Shown: piece after piece, positions 14,111 through 23,649 of the stretch
Layout of the letters: each line of letters opens with the position of its first letter
Numbering within the stretch: position 1 is the first letter of the stretch
Assembly: GCA_017520105.1 (NCBI GenBank)
Contig: JAFWRL010000214.1
Location: 1 to 27,150, forward strand
DNA length: 27,150 bases
Direction of reading: 5' to 3'
From: Fibrobacter sp.
GTDB taxonomy: Bacteria > Fibrobacterota > Fibrobacteria > Fibrobacterales > Fibrobacteraceae
Notes under the pieces: model-generated
What the model was told of the DNA's origin: nothing
The model's input: only the letters and a program-made list of their open reading frames with translations
The model's database searches: none
Program-made: the position numbers and the translations under genes

Positions 14111-17100
14111 CTACCGAACCATGATGCGCTTGGAGGCGGACTGGCTACCGACACGCACTCTTACGAAATAGACACCCAGTTTCGGCTTTTTCATGGAAAC
14201 GACGTTCGAACCGGCGTTTGCGACACCCCTGTTCGTCGCGACGACGCGGCCATCGATGCCCACGATGCTCACCTTGACGTTAGCACCCGCGAGCTCGGAA
14301 GCGGCATCGAATCCGACATTCAAGACGTTCGACGTCTGGTTCACGCGGAAGCCCGAGAGCCAGTTTTTCGCGATATTTGCCGTGACCGCGCCCTTCGTCA
14401 CGCGGATGGACACGTTTTTCGCCTTGGACGAAAGCTGAACGTCCAGCGGCTTATCGTTCGTGACTTCGAACATTTCGTCGCCCACGGTCGCATAGACATG
14501 CAAGCCCTTCGCCAAGACGCGTTCGAGGCCGACAAAGCTCAAGCGGCCAGCACGAGGAGTCGTTGCGCTCGCTTCGAGGTTCCACTCAAGGTTATCACTG
14601 TTCTGCTTCACGCTCTTGGCAAAGCGTTTTTTGCCCTCGACAATGGAGAGATTCACGCGGTCGCCCATGCCTGCCGGCGGTTCGCTGAGAGACTTGGCGG
14701 AGCCCACAGCGAGTTCGTTCCAGGAATCGCGCTTGCCGTTGTTATCAGAAAGCACGACGCGGAGGTTCCAATCATCGGAGGCTGCGCTCTTGGAAAGCGA
14801 TTTCTTTTCGTCTTCGAGGACAATAGCGGCCTTGAGCGGAATGCGATATTCCATCGTCTTGTCGGTGTGCACCCAGACCGCTTCGTAAGGACCAAGCGTA
14901 TCTGCCGGAACGTATTGGCTTTCTTCCGAATTCCACTTCGAGAAACGCACGCCATCCTTTTGCGGGAGCTTGACGTACCATCCATAGGGATTCGCCACCA
15001 GGTTCCAGCCGGAATAGCGGTTCTGCAAATTCCACACGATTTCAGCGTTCATGTCGGGAGTCTGCAAGCTGAGCGAAAGCGGTTTCCTATCCACAGGGCC
15101 GTACCAGTAACCGAGAGTCGAGTCGAACTTATCGTTCACGCTAAACTTGCGATACTGCCAATAATCGCCCACCGGGCTCGTTTCATCCCACCAGTACACG
15201 GCCGCCGCTGCACTTCCAGAATTGCGGGCTTCACGGCAGGATTCTTCCATTTCTTGGTAGAAGTTGTCGTCATTTTCCGGAGCTTCACCACGCTTGACCA
15301 TTTCCCTCATAGACTCGCATTGTTCAAGAGCCCAATTAGCCTGATTGAATTGCGATTCCAGTTCGTACTTGCAGTTGTCACCCTTGCTGTAGCAGAAAGC
15401 GTACAACGACAGCAGTTGCCAAGAATGCGTCACAAGATTTTTTTGTTTCGGAGACGAGAATTTTTTCTTGTAGGTAACGGAATCTTCGCCGTTCGTAAAC
15501 GTAAAGTTCACGCTATATTCGCCAGCAGGCGCCGGATCAAGCCTCCATGTTCCGTCTTTCGCCTTATCGACAAGCTTTCCATCGACAACGGTATCGAGAT
15601 AAACGCCAGCATCAGAAACCACCTGAATATGGCAATCGACCTTGTCAGAAATTTTCGCAGTCGAATCATCAAGCACCATGCGAAGCGCGCTACCGTCCTG
15701 TTTGACCTTCGGGGCAGCAATCTCGTAAAGGAATTTTTGACTGCTGCTGGAGCCAGCCTTGCTGGAGCTGCTCTGGACAGTGGCAGAAGAACTGTTCGCC
15801 TTGACGGAGGAACTGCTCTCTGCATTGCTAGAAGCAGGCGTCGCTTCGCTAGAACTAGACGCAACAACAGAAGAACTGGACTGAGCAACGGAGCTGCTAG
15901 AAACTGCGCAGAGCTTATATTCCGGTTCGAGGGTCATATCGCTCGTCACGTTAGTCAATTCGCCCTTCCAACCGGCAAAGCACTGGTCGCCTATTTTCTT
16001 CGCGACATCATCCGGTCCCGTCACATCGTTACCATGCACGACAGTTTCCACCTTTTCGGCATTCACGCCATCAGCATCAACATAGACAAACTTTACCGTA
16101 TATTTGCAGATATCATACTTGGCAGTGACATCCAATTTGCCAGTCACATTGCTAAAACTAGGGTTCCAACTGATAAAGCACAGATCATCCATTTTTTTCG
16201 GAACATCAGGAGCGGTCGCGGACTCGCCATGTTCAACCGTTTCCGTCTTTTCAATGTGAGGCACTCCTTTATTATCCGTGTACATAAACCTGACCGTATA
16301 AACGCAAGTCTTATATTTGGCCGGAACAGTCAAATCGTCGGTTATCTTGCTATAGTCTGCATCCCAGCCATCAAAGCATTGGCCGTCATCGGTCTTCGGG
16401 ATATCATCGTTACTCGGAGGCGTTGCAGACTTGTTGTATTCAACCGTTTGCGATTTTTTGCCTGGCGTTCCATCCTTTTCAAGATAGGTAAACGTCACTG
16501 TATATTCGCAAACTTTAGAATATGCACTGACAGTCATCTCACGCGTCACATTGGTATAGTCATCCGTATTTTTGCTCCAACCTGCAAAGCATAGCCCATT
16601 CACAGGATTCGGATCCTTGGGCACAACAGCAGACTTGCCTTCTTCCACAATCTGCGGATTATCTAGATGATTTCCATCCTTATCCTGAACGTTTTTCAAA
16701 GGTTTTCCATCCAAGCCGTTAAATGTAACGGGGTACGTATTAATTGGGCAGACACCGTATTGAGCCGTGACTGTATAATCCTCAGTCAGTTTTTTATAAT
16801 TTTCAGGATCCCATCCAACAAAACATTCACCTTTTTCATTTTTCTCCGGCGGTTTTGGAGCGGACACACCACCCTCAATAAACGTCCTTGTTTCTTCAAA
16901 CCCATTAGGACCAACAAACGTGAGTGTAAAAACACAAGCATCGTCGTTGTATTTAGCATAGACTGTCAAATCCTCCGTTACCTTATCAAATGCCTTATCC
17001 CACTTGTCAAAGCACTTGTCTGAAATTTTCGGGGGCGTCGGAGCCGTAGCGGCCTTACCGATTTCCACATATTTTTTGCTGAGAACTTCATCATTTGCAA

Positions 17101-19687
17101 CAAACGTGACAATAACTGATGCATTTCCACGCTTTCCAAATACAGGATTTGAGGAACCGGATGTCGAACCCATACTCCAAACCCTATCAGCCGCCCTTTC
17201 ATCGCTCCATGCATTATTTAAAAGTGTTACAAAACCAGACTTTCTCATTTCAGCAATTTTTTTAGTGCCGCAATCAGATATATTTTGTTGGGGAACATTG
17301 TGTAAATCCTCATCGTCTCCATTACGGACGTTTGCTCTTGCAGTCTTAAGGAGGTTAGAAGGTACTTTCGTAAAATCGACAACATCCTTTACACCGCTAA
17401 AATCACCAATCGCGGGAGCATTGTCATTTCCAATATGATAATTTGAAACAAACTCATTCGTCATTGTCGCCACAAGAGAGCCAAACAGATATCCCGTTTT
17501 TTCACCATCTTCTGCAGTTTTTCCTCCAAAATTATCAAACTGGCCCACAGAATAAGTGTTTTGTACATAAACAGGCCAACTAGAGAGTTCTGTTTTTCCA
17601 ACGAGGCCACCCACATAAAACTTTTTATTTTCTAAAACAGCGCTAGAGACCGAACTCTTAACAATACCGCCAGCAACAGAAACTTTATACAGGCTCCGCA
17701 CGGCCTGGCATTTGCCACAAACACCGCCCATATAAGCGTCCGTAGGTGTATGCCATAATGCACCCTCGCCACCATAACGGATTACCGCTCCACCCTCGTT
17801 TGAAACACTGACATCGTCAAACAAGATACTCGAATTTCCACCGATATTTGCATGAGGGAACTTTCCGATAATTCCGCCCACATACGAGTCGAAGCCGTTA
17901 TCTTCGACATCTATATTAATTTTCGAACTACCGCTAGAATATCCTTTAGCGATAACTTTTTTAATTTCTAGCGGAACTCCCGATGTGTTATAAATACTGG
18001 CCGCGCCAAAGATTCCTCCAATATTAACAGAACTCGGATCAATCACAGATGACGCCTGCGTGCCATTTAACTTATATACAATATTAACAGACGAGGTATC
18101 TTCCACAACACTATTATCGCTAGCAAGCATGGCGGTTCCGACAAGCCCACCGACAGAGGCTTCAATGTAGTAGCTATCGGTGCCACTCACATATCCGCCT
18201 TTCATATCAATTGAACCCAAAGCATGCGTATTCGTAATCGTCAAATACTGGTCGTTCCTGTTGCTTGCGTTATTCGAACTTTCACAACCGGCATAGCCTG
18301 CAATACCGCCAACATGATAATAATAAGTTCCTTCCTGAGAAACAGTTTCACTTATCATAAAGTCATTTGCCCTAGATTTCGTAATTTTAAGAACACCGCC
18401 ATTACAAAGATTACTGTTACCAATAAGAGAACCCATATAAACAGCAAAGTTCACTGCGTAATCTTGCTTATGTACGCTATTCTGCAAAACCAACTTATTC
18501 ACAACAACGTTATTGATGAGCAAATCCGACGGATGTTCAGTAGCTGACGGAGTCGTGCTTATTCTTTCTGTTTTACCGAACAAGCCTCCCATGGTGGTGC
18601 CGCCCTGTATGGTCACCTTCTTTTTTTCACTAGATTCAACAGTAATGTTTTCCATTTTGACATTTTTCTCGGACAAAGCAGGGTTTGCATAAACAAACAA
18701 GCCTGCAACGCCACCCAAAGCAGAAGAATCAGATTCTGCCTCATTTTTTATAATTTCAGGATAAATGTTGATATCATTAAAGCTGCTTGAATAAGAAACT
18801 CCTGCAAGGCCGCCTAAGACCGTCTTGAAATTTCTCATCTTGCTATTCGCACCACTTGTTTTGAGCACGATATCGTTTGAAGCTTCAATTTTGGATTCCC
18901 CATCAATCATGCTGATATTCGTGACGGGAGTATTTTCAATATACCCAGCAAGGCCACCCGCCAAAGGAGCGCTCACGTTGATATGACCCAAAGAAATATT
19001 ATCCACCGTACTATTTACAATATACGCAGCAAGGCCACCTACCGAACCGTAGTCTTTTTCATCATCTGATACTGTTGCGGCAACACCAGTTGTCTTATTT
19101 AAAACAATGAAATTCACTTCGTCCAATTTTAAGTTTTTAACCGAACCACCTTTCGAAATAGCGTAAAACAAGCCCATTCCCGTTTTCCATTGGCCCGCAT
19201 CAACTACACCGCATACATTCGATATTTTCTTATTGTTTCCATCAAATTCCTTACCGGAAAAATTAAGAGCATTGTGGTTTTCCGAGCAAGACCATACCGC
19301 TAAATCCTTTTTCAGTGTCTGGTCAAAGTCGATATCCGTAGCAAGCACTAGCTTCTCTGAATGATATGTTTCCGCATTATCGTTCCAATACTCGCCCAAA
19401 AAATCTGCAATTATCTTAGATGCGGTTCTAGATGTGGTTGGAGGATTCCCCTTCACAATCAATTCGGAAGCAACGCATGTAAGTTTAGGAATCCCCACAA
19501 AGAACATGCCGGATTCACCTGCAGTGCAAGCTGCGGATGCACCTTTTTCTTGTGCCAAATAGAGGGTTTTACCAGTACCGTCAAAATAAAGGTTTATATA
19601 AACTTTTTCTGTGGATTTACCCTGCGCCCAAACGGACATCGGAATTATCAAACTTAATGCTAGCAACAAACGAATTGTGTATTTCAT
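14111..19687 (-). CDS. Giant T9SS-secreted surface protein with GLUG-like and InlB-like repeats
   Basis: The start is ATG 19687 with RBS AGAGGTGG; the 54 upstream codons in the open frame lack a signal sequence. The product has 1858 aa. Residues 1-21 are the signal peptide (MKYTIRLLLA...SVWA). Residues about 215-700 carry some twelve (V/L/M/I)GG(L/I/V)xG motifs (e.g. VGGLAAYI, AGGLAGYI, VGGIAGYA, VGGLVGKT), a GLUG-like beta-helix. Residues about 857-1260 hold six InlB/Flg_new-type repeats, each with a CFxxW or CFxGW core and ending in a second Cys. Residues about 1261-1317 are a Ser-rich linker (SSSSVAQSSSSVVASSSS). A further domain with the WQLLSLYAFC stretch precedes a T9SS-type tail (about 1786-1858, VSIVGIDGRVVATNRG ... 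RIMVR). It is probably an adhesin or other surface-attached protein; the ligand is unknown. It is divergent from an outer-membrane barrel gene. Confidence 0.88.
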   Translation of the reverse strand: MKYTIRLLLALSLIIPMSVWAQGKSTEKVYINLYFDGTGKTLYLAQEKGASAACTAGESGMFFVGIPKLTCVASELIVKGNPPTTSRTASKIIADFLGEYWNDNAETYHSEKLVLATDIDFDQTLKKDLAVWSCSENHNALNFSGKEFDGNNKKISNVCGVVDAGQWKTGMGLFYAISKGGSVKNLKLDEVNFIVLNKTTGVAATVSDDEKDYGSVGGLAAYIVNSTVDNISLGHINVSAPLAGGLAGYIENTPVTNISMIDGESKIEASNDIVLKTSGANSKMRNFKTVLGGLAGVSYSSSFNDINIYPEIIKNEAESDSSALGGVAGLFVYANPALSEKNVKMENITVESSEKKKVTIQGGTTMGGLFGKTERISTTPSATEHPSDLLINNVVVNKLVLQNSVHKQDYAVNFAVYMGSLIGNSNLCNGGVLKITKSRANDFMISETVSQEGTYYYHVGGIAGYAGCESSNNASNRNDQYLTITNTHALGSIDMKGGYVSGTDSYYIEASVGGLVGTAMLASDNSVVEDTSSVNIVYKLNGTQASSVIDPSSVNIGGIFGAASIYNTSGVPLEIKKVIAKGYSSGSSKINIDVEDNGFDSYVGGIIGKFPHANIGGNSSILFDDVSVSNEGGAVIRYGGEGALWHTPTDAYMGGVCGKCQAVRSLYKVSVAGGIVKSSVSSAVLENKKFYVGGLVGKTELSSWPVYVQNTYSVGQFDNFGGKTAEDGEKTGYLFGSLVATMTNEFVSNYHIGNDNAPAIGDFSGVKDVVDFTKVPSNLLKTARANVRNGDDEDLHNVPQQNISDCGTKKIAEMRKSGFVTLLNNAWSDERAADRVWSMGSTSGSSNPVFGKRGNASVIVTFVANDEVLSKKYVEIGKAATAPTPPKISDKCFDKWDKAFDKVTEDLTVYAKYNDDACVFTLTFVGPNGFEETRTFIEGGVSAPKPPEKNEKGECFVGWDPENYKKLTEDYTVTAQYGVCPINTYPVTFNGLDGKPLKNVQDKDGNHLDNPQIVEEGKSAVVPKDPNPVNGLCFAGWSKNTDDYTNVTREMTVSAYSKVCEYTVTFTYLEKDGTPGKKSQTVEYNKSATPPSNDDIPKTDDGQCFDGWDADYSKITDDLTVPAKYKTCVYTVRFMYTDNKGVPHIEKTETVEHGESATAPDVPKKMDDLCFISWNPSFSNVTGKLDVTAKYDICKYTVKFVYVDADGVNAEKVETVVHGNDVTGPDDVAKKIGDQCFAGWKGELTNVTSDMTLEPEYKLCAVSSSSVAQSSSSVVASSSSEATPASSNAESSSSVKANSSSATVQSSSSKAGSSSSQKFLYEIAAPKVKQDGSALRMVLDDSTAKISDKVDCHIQVVSDAGVYLDTVVDGKLVDKAKDGTWRLDPAPAGEYSVNFTFTNGEDSVTYKKKFSSPKQKNLVTHSWQLLSLYAFCYSKGDNCKYELESQFNQANWALEQCESMREMVKRGEAPENDDNFYQEMEESCREARNSGSAAAAVYWWDETSPVGDYWQYRKFSVNDKFDSTLGYWYGPVDRKPLSLSLQTPDMNAEIVWNLQNRYSGWNLVANPYGWYVKLPQKDGVRFSKWNSEESQYVPADTLGPYEAVWVHTDKTMEYRIPLKAAIVLEDEKKSLSKSAASDDWNLRVVLSDNNGKRDSWNELAVGSAKSLSEPPAGMGDRVNLSIVEGKKRFAKSVKQNSDNLEWNLEASATTPRAGRLSFVGLERVLAKGLHVYATVGDEMFEVTNDKPLDVQLSSKAKNVSIRVTKGAVTANIAKNWLSGFRVNQTSNVLNVGFDAASELAGANVKVSIVGIDGRVVATNRGVANAGSNVVSMKKPKLGVYFVRVRVGSQSASKRIMVR

Positions 19688-19872
19688 AAACCACCTCTTT
19701 TCCGGTATAAAAATAATTTTTATGCAAAATTTCGCAACCGTGAATGCAAGAAAAAAATAGTATTTGTGACTATAAACACGATATAAGCGCGCCTTTCGGG
19801 AAAAAGATTTGCAGACCATCCAATCTATTACTAAATTGGAGTTAGCCATTTTGGTGATTTATAGGAGTTACG

Positions 19873-20703
19873 ATGATAAAAAAGGTTATTCTTCTCGCGG
19901 CATTGATTGCCACATACAGTTTCGCAACGTGGGACTATTTCGGTCTGTTGCAGAACAACCAGGGGTCCATCAAGGCTGGACTTTACTACGACAAGGATGA
20001 TGACTGGTCCCAAATGGGTCTAAAAGTCGGCGCCCGTTTCAATGTTTCTCCCAAGTTCGAGCTTTCTCTGCAAAGTTTCGGTTACCAGTTCTGGAGCGAA
20101 ACCGACTGCGACGCATGCGAAGACGGCGGTAACGGCATCCGCGACCTGATGATTGGCGGTCGTTTTGCTATGACCCCGATGGTCAACCTCTTCCTCGATT
20201 TCAACTTGCCCATTGGCCGCGAAAAATATGACGGACTCGGAACAACGCCTCCGAGCCACCACGAAATGTTCCTCTATTTCGGTGCCCAAATCCATAACGA
20301 TATCGCAAGCATTAAAGGCGCCGCATTCGGTACTGAAGCCGGTGTTTTCTGGGGTTTCGAGCATCACAAGCAAGAGAGAGGCCTCGAACTCCGTATTGGC
20401 GGTGAATTCGACTACACCCTCCCCTCCGCCCCGGTAACGCTGTTGATTGGCGGCCAGCTGTGGCTCCGCATTTTCAAGTCGGAATACGACAACGGCAACA
20501 AGGATGTCAACCTGCATGACGACTGGTCCAACCAGTGGAAGTTCTGGGTCGGTGCCGAATTCGCTGTGACCAACCAGATTTTGATTAAGGGTAAGGTTGT
20601 CGCCCGTAGCGAAGACATCAAGAAGAAGTCTAGGGATCCGTTCACTATTAATATGGAAGGCGATGCCGTCGGATTTACCTTGGATGTGGAGTTTAAGTTC
20701 TAG
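19873..20703 (+). CDS. Outer-membrane beta-barrel protein of unknown function
   Basis: The product has 276 aa, with a signal peptide MIKKVILLAALIATYSFA (cleavage before TW) and an RBS AGGAG seven bases before ATG. The mature part alternates hydrophobic and polar residues in strand-sized stretches (SIKAGLYYD, QMGLKVGARF, KFELSLQSFGYQFW, LMIGGRFAMTP, MVNLFLDFNLPIG, LELRIGGEFDYTL, VTLLIGGQLWLRIF, FWVGAEFAVTNQILIKGKVV). It ends in GFTLDVEFKF, with the terminal aromatic typical of outer-membrane barrels inserted by BamA. A Cys pair (CDAC) lies in a loop. About 10-12 strands are possible. It is divergent from the giant surface protein across 185 bp, so shared regulation is possible but unproven. 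Confidence 0.8.
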   Translation: MIKKVILLAALIATYSFATWDYFGLLQNNQGSIKAGLYYDKDDDWSQMGLKVGARFNVSPKFELSLQSFGYQFWSETDCDACEDGGNGIRDLMIGGRFAMTPMVNLFLDFNLPIGREKYDGLGTTPPSHHEMFLYFGAQIHNDIASIKGAAFGTEAGVFWGFEHHKQERGLELRIGGEFDYTLPSAPVTLLIGGQLWLRIFKSEYDNGNKDVNLHDDWSNQWKFWVGAEFAVTNQILIKGKVVARSEDIKKKSRDPFTINMEGDAVGFTLDVEFKF

Positions 20704-20741
20704 TTCTTAGACGAAAGAACGCCAGTGAAGTTATTAGAACG

Positions 20742-20768
20742 TCCCGGACTTGTTCCGGGATTTTTTTT
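20742..20768 (+). terminator. Rho-independent terminator of the outer-membrane barrel gene
   Basis: TCCCGGA/TCCGGGA stem with a 5-nt loop is followed by eight T, 38 bases after the stop codon. Confidence 0.88.
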
Positions 20769-20793
20769 GTGTAAGTGGGTAGAACCGTGTAAA

Positions 20794-20908
20794 CTGGCCC
20801 CGGTATATAAAACCGGGGTGACAATAAGGAATGACCGTCATTCTGAGAGTCCATGGGACTCGAAGAATCCAGAGATGTTCTGGATGCATCACATTGTTCA
20901 GGATGACG
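20794..20908. repeat. Type A repeat plus composite type B inverted pair
   Basis: A type A element (20794-20823, CCCCGGT...ACCGGGGTGACA) is followed by a reverse-oriented type B half (GTCATTCTGAGAG...GAAGAATCCAG, about 20836-20872) and a forward type B half (CTGGATGCATCACATTGTTC, then AGGATGACG, ending at 20908). Together these form a long imperfect inverted repeat between convergent genes. Confidence 0.72.
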
Positions 20909-20924
20909 TTGTGCGTGCTCTCTT

Positions 20925-22754
20925 CTATCGAATATCGTACTCGGGCACGGGCAGGCTTTCGCCGGATTTCATCGCATTGTCGAGTGCGGCGGACTTGACC
21001 GGATCAACCCACCAATAGACGGGGATAGCATCTTCGCGGTTGAACTGGTCGAGCACCTTTTCGGGTGTACCGTAGCGGTTCCAGTAGAGGATGCGGTGAT
21101 GGTCGCACTGCCACATGAGCACGTACGGGACGATTTCAGCGAGGCGGTTGTCGAGCGCCTTCAAGATTTCATTGCGCTTGGCGAGGTCGAATTCCGTCTT
21201 TTGCAAGTTAATTAAGCTATCGACGACTTTGTCCTGAACGCCGGCAAGGTTGTTCGTACCTTTTTCCATTGCCGTCTTGGAAATCCAGCTCGCTTCGGGG
21301 TCGCGGAGGCGCCCTGCACCCCAGTTCACCCAATAAAGGTCAAAGTCAGCATCGTCTAGACGCTTGCGGAGCGTGCTCTGGCTCATCTGTTCGATGGTCG
21401 CCACAACGCCCACCTTCTTCAAGTCCTCTTGGAACAGCGTGAGGTGGCGCAGGTCTTCTTGGCTCGTGATGAAGTTTATCGCAAACGGCTTGCCGTCTTT
21501 TTCGAGAACGCCCTGACCGTTCACCTTGTAACCTGCTTCGGCAAAGAGCGCACGGGCCTTTTCCGGATTGTAGCTATAGACAGGCGCCGTCGGGTTCTGG
21601 TTATTCGCCCATAAGTCGGGGTAATAGCTGTTGAGCAAGAAATATTGCCCGTACATGTACTTTTCGTTCATCGCTTCGCGGTTCAAGAGGTACGAGAGAG
21701 CGCGGCGAACGCGGACGTCCTGGAATTGCGGCTTGCGGAGGTTGATGGCCATGCCCTGGAAACCAATCGGTTCCTTGTTAAAGATGCGCTGTTTGATGGC
21801 CCACCCCTTCTTGATGGCATCAAAGTCGGTCTGCTTCATCCAGATACTGCTCGTGTAAATGGCGTAGGCGTTGAAATCCTGCTTCTTGAACGCTTCGAGA
21901 GCCTTCGTCTGGTCGTTCATGAAACGGTAGCGGATTTTCTGGAAGTTGTACTTGCCGTGGTTCCAGTTCTTTTTGAAGCCCCACCAGTCGCTGCGGCGCT
22001 GGAGTTCCACAAAGCGGTCTTCGCGGAACGTCTTGATGATGTACGGACCAGAGACCACCGGGAATTCGTAACGGATTTTGTTGAAATCCTTGCCTCCCCA
22101 CACGTGTTTCGGGAACGCGAGCATGCCGGCCGCTTCCCAGAAATTGCCCCAGTGCGGTTCCTTCGCCTTCATGCGGACGGTCAAGCTATCGACGACTTCC
22201 GGGCGTTCAAAGCGGCTGAGCCCCACCTTGAAAATCGGCGTGAGGTTTTTCTCGTCCATGATGACGTCGTAATAGAACTGTACGTCTTCGGCGGTAACCG
22301 GCTTGCCGTCGCTCCATTTGGCACGCGAATCCACATGGAACGTAAACGTCTTGCCGTCTTCGGAGACTTCCCACTTGTCTGCGAGAATGCCGACTTCGCG
22401 GTCTTCGGTACTGTGCAGACTCACGAGCGGTTCAAACATCATGCTCATGAGTTCGGCAGAAAAGCTGTTGTAGTCTTCCCACATGTTGAAGGACTTGGGC
22501 ATGGCGGAGCCCCAAAGCGTGATGGAGCCGCAAGCGCGGGCTTCCTTCGAGGCAATCGGGTCAAACTCGCCGGTTGCTGTAGAATCGAACGGGAGAATCG
22601 GGCAATCCGCTTCGGAAACGGGTGCGCCTTTTTTCGAAGCTTTCGTGGATTGGCCGGATTTGGAATCGCCAGATTCATTGCAGGCAGCAAGAGCAAATGC
22701 GAGAGCCGCCGCCATCGGCAGGGCAAGTAAATTACGGAGGGAAAATGTTTTCAT
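20925..22754 (-). CDS. Extracellular solute-binding lipoprotein, family 5 (OppA/YejA-like)
   Basis: The start is placed at ATG 22754 (MKTFSLRNLL...), giving 609 aa and a clear lipoprotein signal with lipobox ALAAC (Cys25). The 26 upstream codons (Cys/Arg-rich) run through repeat sequence and are rejected. The SBP_bac_5 fold is shown by DKWEVSEDGKTFTFHVDSRA, WSDGKPVTAEDVQFYYDVI, VRRALSYLLNREAMN and the C-terminal RLRDPEASWISKTAMEKGTN followed by VPYVLMWQCDHH. The latter pattern is closer to YejA-type oligopeptide/microcin C binding proteins than to classic OppA. Its job is to capture peptides (or another large solute) for an ABC importer. No permease or ATPase gene is adjacent, so it is an orphan binding protein. 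No clear RBS is seen. Ligand uncertain. Confidence 0.88.
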   Translation of the reverse strand: MKTFSLRNLLALPMAAALAFALAACNESGDSKSGQSTKASKKGAPVSEADCPILPFDSTATGEFDPIASKEARACGSITLWGSAMPKSFNMWEDYNSFSAELMSMMFEPLVSLHSTEDREVGILADKWEVSEDGKTFTFHVDSRAKWSDGKPVTAEDVQFYYDVIMDEKNLTPIFKVGLSRFERPEVVDSLTVRMKAKEPHWGNFWEAAGMLAFPKHVWGGKDFNKIRYEFPVVSGPYIIKTFREDRFVELQRRSDWWGFKKNWNHGKYNFQKIRYRFMNDQTKALEAFKKQDFNAYAIYTSSIWMKQTDFDAIKKGWAIKQRIFNKEPIGFQGMAINLRKPQFQDVRVRRALSYLLNREAMNEKYMYGQYFLLNSYYPDLWANNQNPTAPVYSYNPEKARALFAEAGYKVNGQGVLEKDGKPFAINFITSQEDLRHLTLFQEDLKKVGVVATIEQMSQSTLRKRLDDADFDLYWVNWGAGRLRDPEASWISKTAMEKGTNNLAGVQDKVVDSLINLQKTEFDLAKRNEILKALDNRLAEIVPYVLMWQCDHHRILYWNRYGTPEKVLDQFNREDAIPVYWWVDPVKSAALDNAMKSGESLPVPEYDIR

Positions 22755-22778
22755 GATGGATAAGATAGATAAAAAGGA

Positions 22779-22831
22779 GATGCCCGCTCGGAGGCGGGCA
22801 TGACAACATAGGCTCGGAGGCGGGCATGACA
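22779..22831. repeat. Type A repeat variant, one full and one partial copy
   Basis: GATGCCCGC...GCGGGCATGACA (22779-22805) and a partial GGCTCGGAGGCGGGCATGAC (22811-22831) fill the short gap between the binding-protein gene and rnc. Confidence 0.78.
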
Positions 22832-22836
22832 ATCAA

Positions 22837-23649
22837 CTACGGCAATCCCACGTGGTGGGCGGGTTGCTTGATTTTTGGGGCCTCGGCTTTTTTGCGTTCG
22901 GCTTCGGCGACTTCGGTCTTGAGCATTTCAAGTGTCGTGCGCGAAGCTTCCTGTTCGGCCTTCTTTTTGTTCGGGCCAATACCGCGAGTATATGCCTTGC
23001 CGTTTACAATGACCTCGATAGTAAACTGTTTCTGGTGTTCCGGACCCGATTCGTCAACAACCACATATTCCGGGGAGCAATGCAGCTTGCCCTGGCAAAA
23101 TTCCAGAAGTTCACTCTTGTAGTTCGCAAAATCGACCGCATTGATGATTTCGCTCACGCGCGGGAAATGGAACTTGTTCAAAATCGCACGGACTTCATCC
23201 AGGCCGCCATCGAGATAGACCGCACCAAGCACGGCCTCGTAGGCGTCTGCCAATATACTTTCCTTGCCACGACCGCCCATCTTGGCCTCGGACTTCCCGA
23301 TTTTCACGAACTCGCTGAGATTCCATTCCTTGGACGACTGTGCACAGGCGTGCCCCGATACGATAGCGCTCTTACGCTTGGAAAGTTCACCTTCCGAGTC
23401 CTCAGGGTAGGTCTTGTAAAGGAACTCGGTCGTCAGCATGTTGAGGACGGAATCGCCCAGGAATTCCAGACGCTCGTTATTATTCGCGTAAGGCACGTCC
23501 TTGCCGACGATGAACGAGCGGTGGACAAGCGCATGAGCCAGCAGTTCAGGATCGCGGAACCTATACCCAAGCTTAGCCTCAAGCCCGTCACCGGACTTCT
23601 GGCGAAACCAGAGTTTTAGGATTTTGTGGAGCAGGTTTTGTTCTTCCAA
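22837..23649 (-). CDS. rnc: Ribonuclease III
   Basis: The product has 270 aa. It cleaves double-stranded RNA in rRNA precursor and mRNA processing. The RIIID domain (about 20-165) has the signature NERLEFLGDSVLN with acidic residues Glu59, Glu62 and Asp66, and the second metal-site pair in LADAYEAVLGAVYLDGG (Asp135, Glu138). The dsRNA-binding domain (about 175-245) shows YKSELLEFCQ, EYVVVDESGPEHQKQFTIEV and GPNKKKAEQEAS. A short charged tail (VAEAERKKAEAPKIKQ...) follows. In many bacteria rnc follows acpP-fabF. Here it is 316 bp downstream of acpP with repeats and a terminator between, so it is probably a separate unit. Confidence 0.96.
   Translation of the reverse strand: MEEQNLLHKILKLWFRQKSGDGLEAKLGYRFRDPELLAHALVHRSFIVGKDVPYANNNERLEFLGDSVLNMLTTEFLYKTYPEDSEGELSKRKSAIVSGHACAQSSKEWNLSEFVKIGKSEAKMGGRGKESILADAYEAVLGAVYLDGGLDEVRAILNKFHFPRVSEIINAVDFANYKSELLEFCQGKLHCSPEYVVVDESGPEHQKQFTIEVIVNGKAYTRGIGPNKKKAEQEASRTTLEMLKTEVAEAERKKAEAPKIKQPAHHVGLP

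Noticed and set aside
14498..16594. 698-aa plus-strand open frame
   Set aside because: It is antisense to the giant surface protein, whose repeats, linker and tail are clear. The translated product has biased composition and no recognisable motif.
21645..22730. 361-aa plus-strand open frame
   Set aside because: It is antisense to the YejA/OppA-like gene, which has a lipobox and family motifs. The plus-strand frame has no domain.
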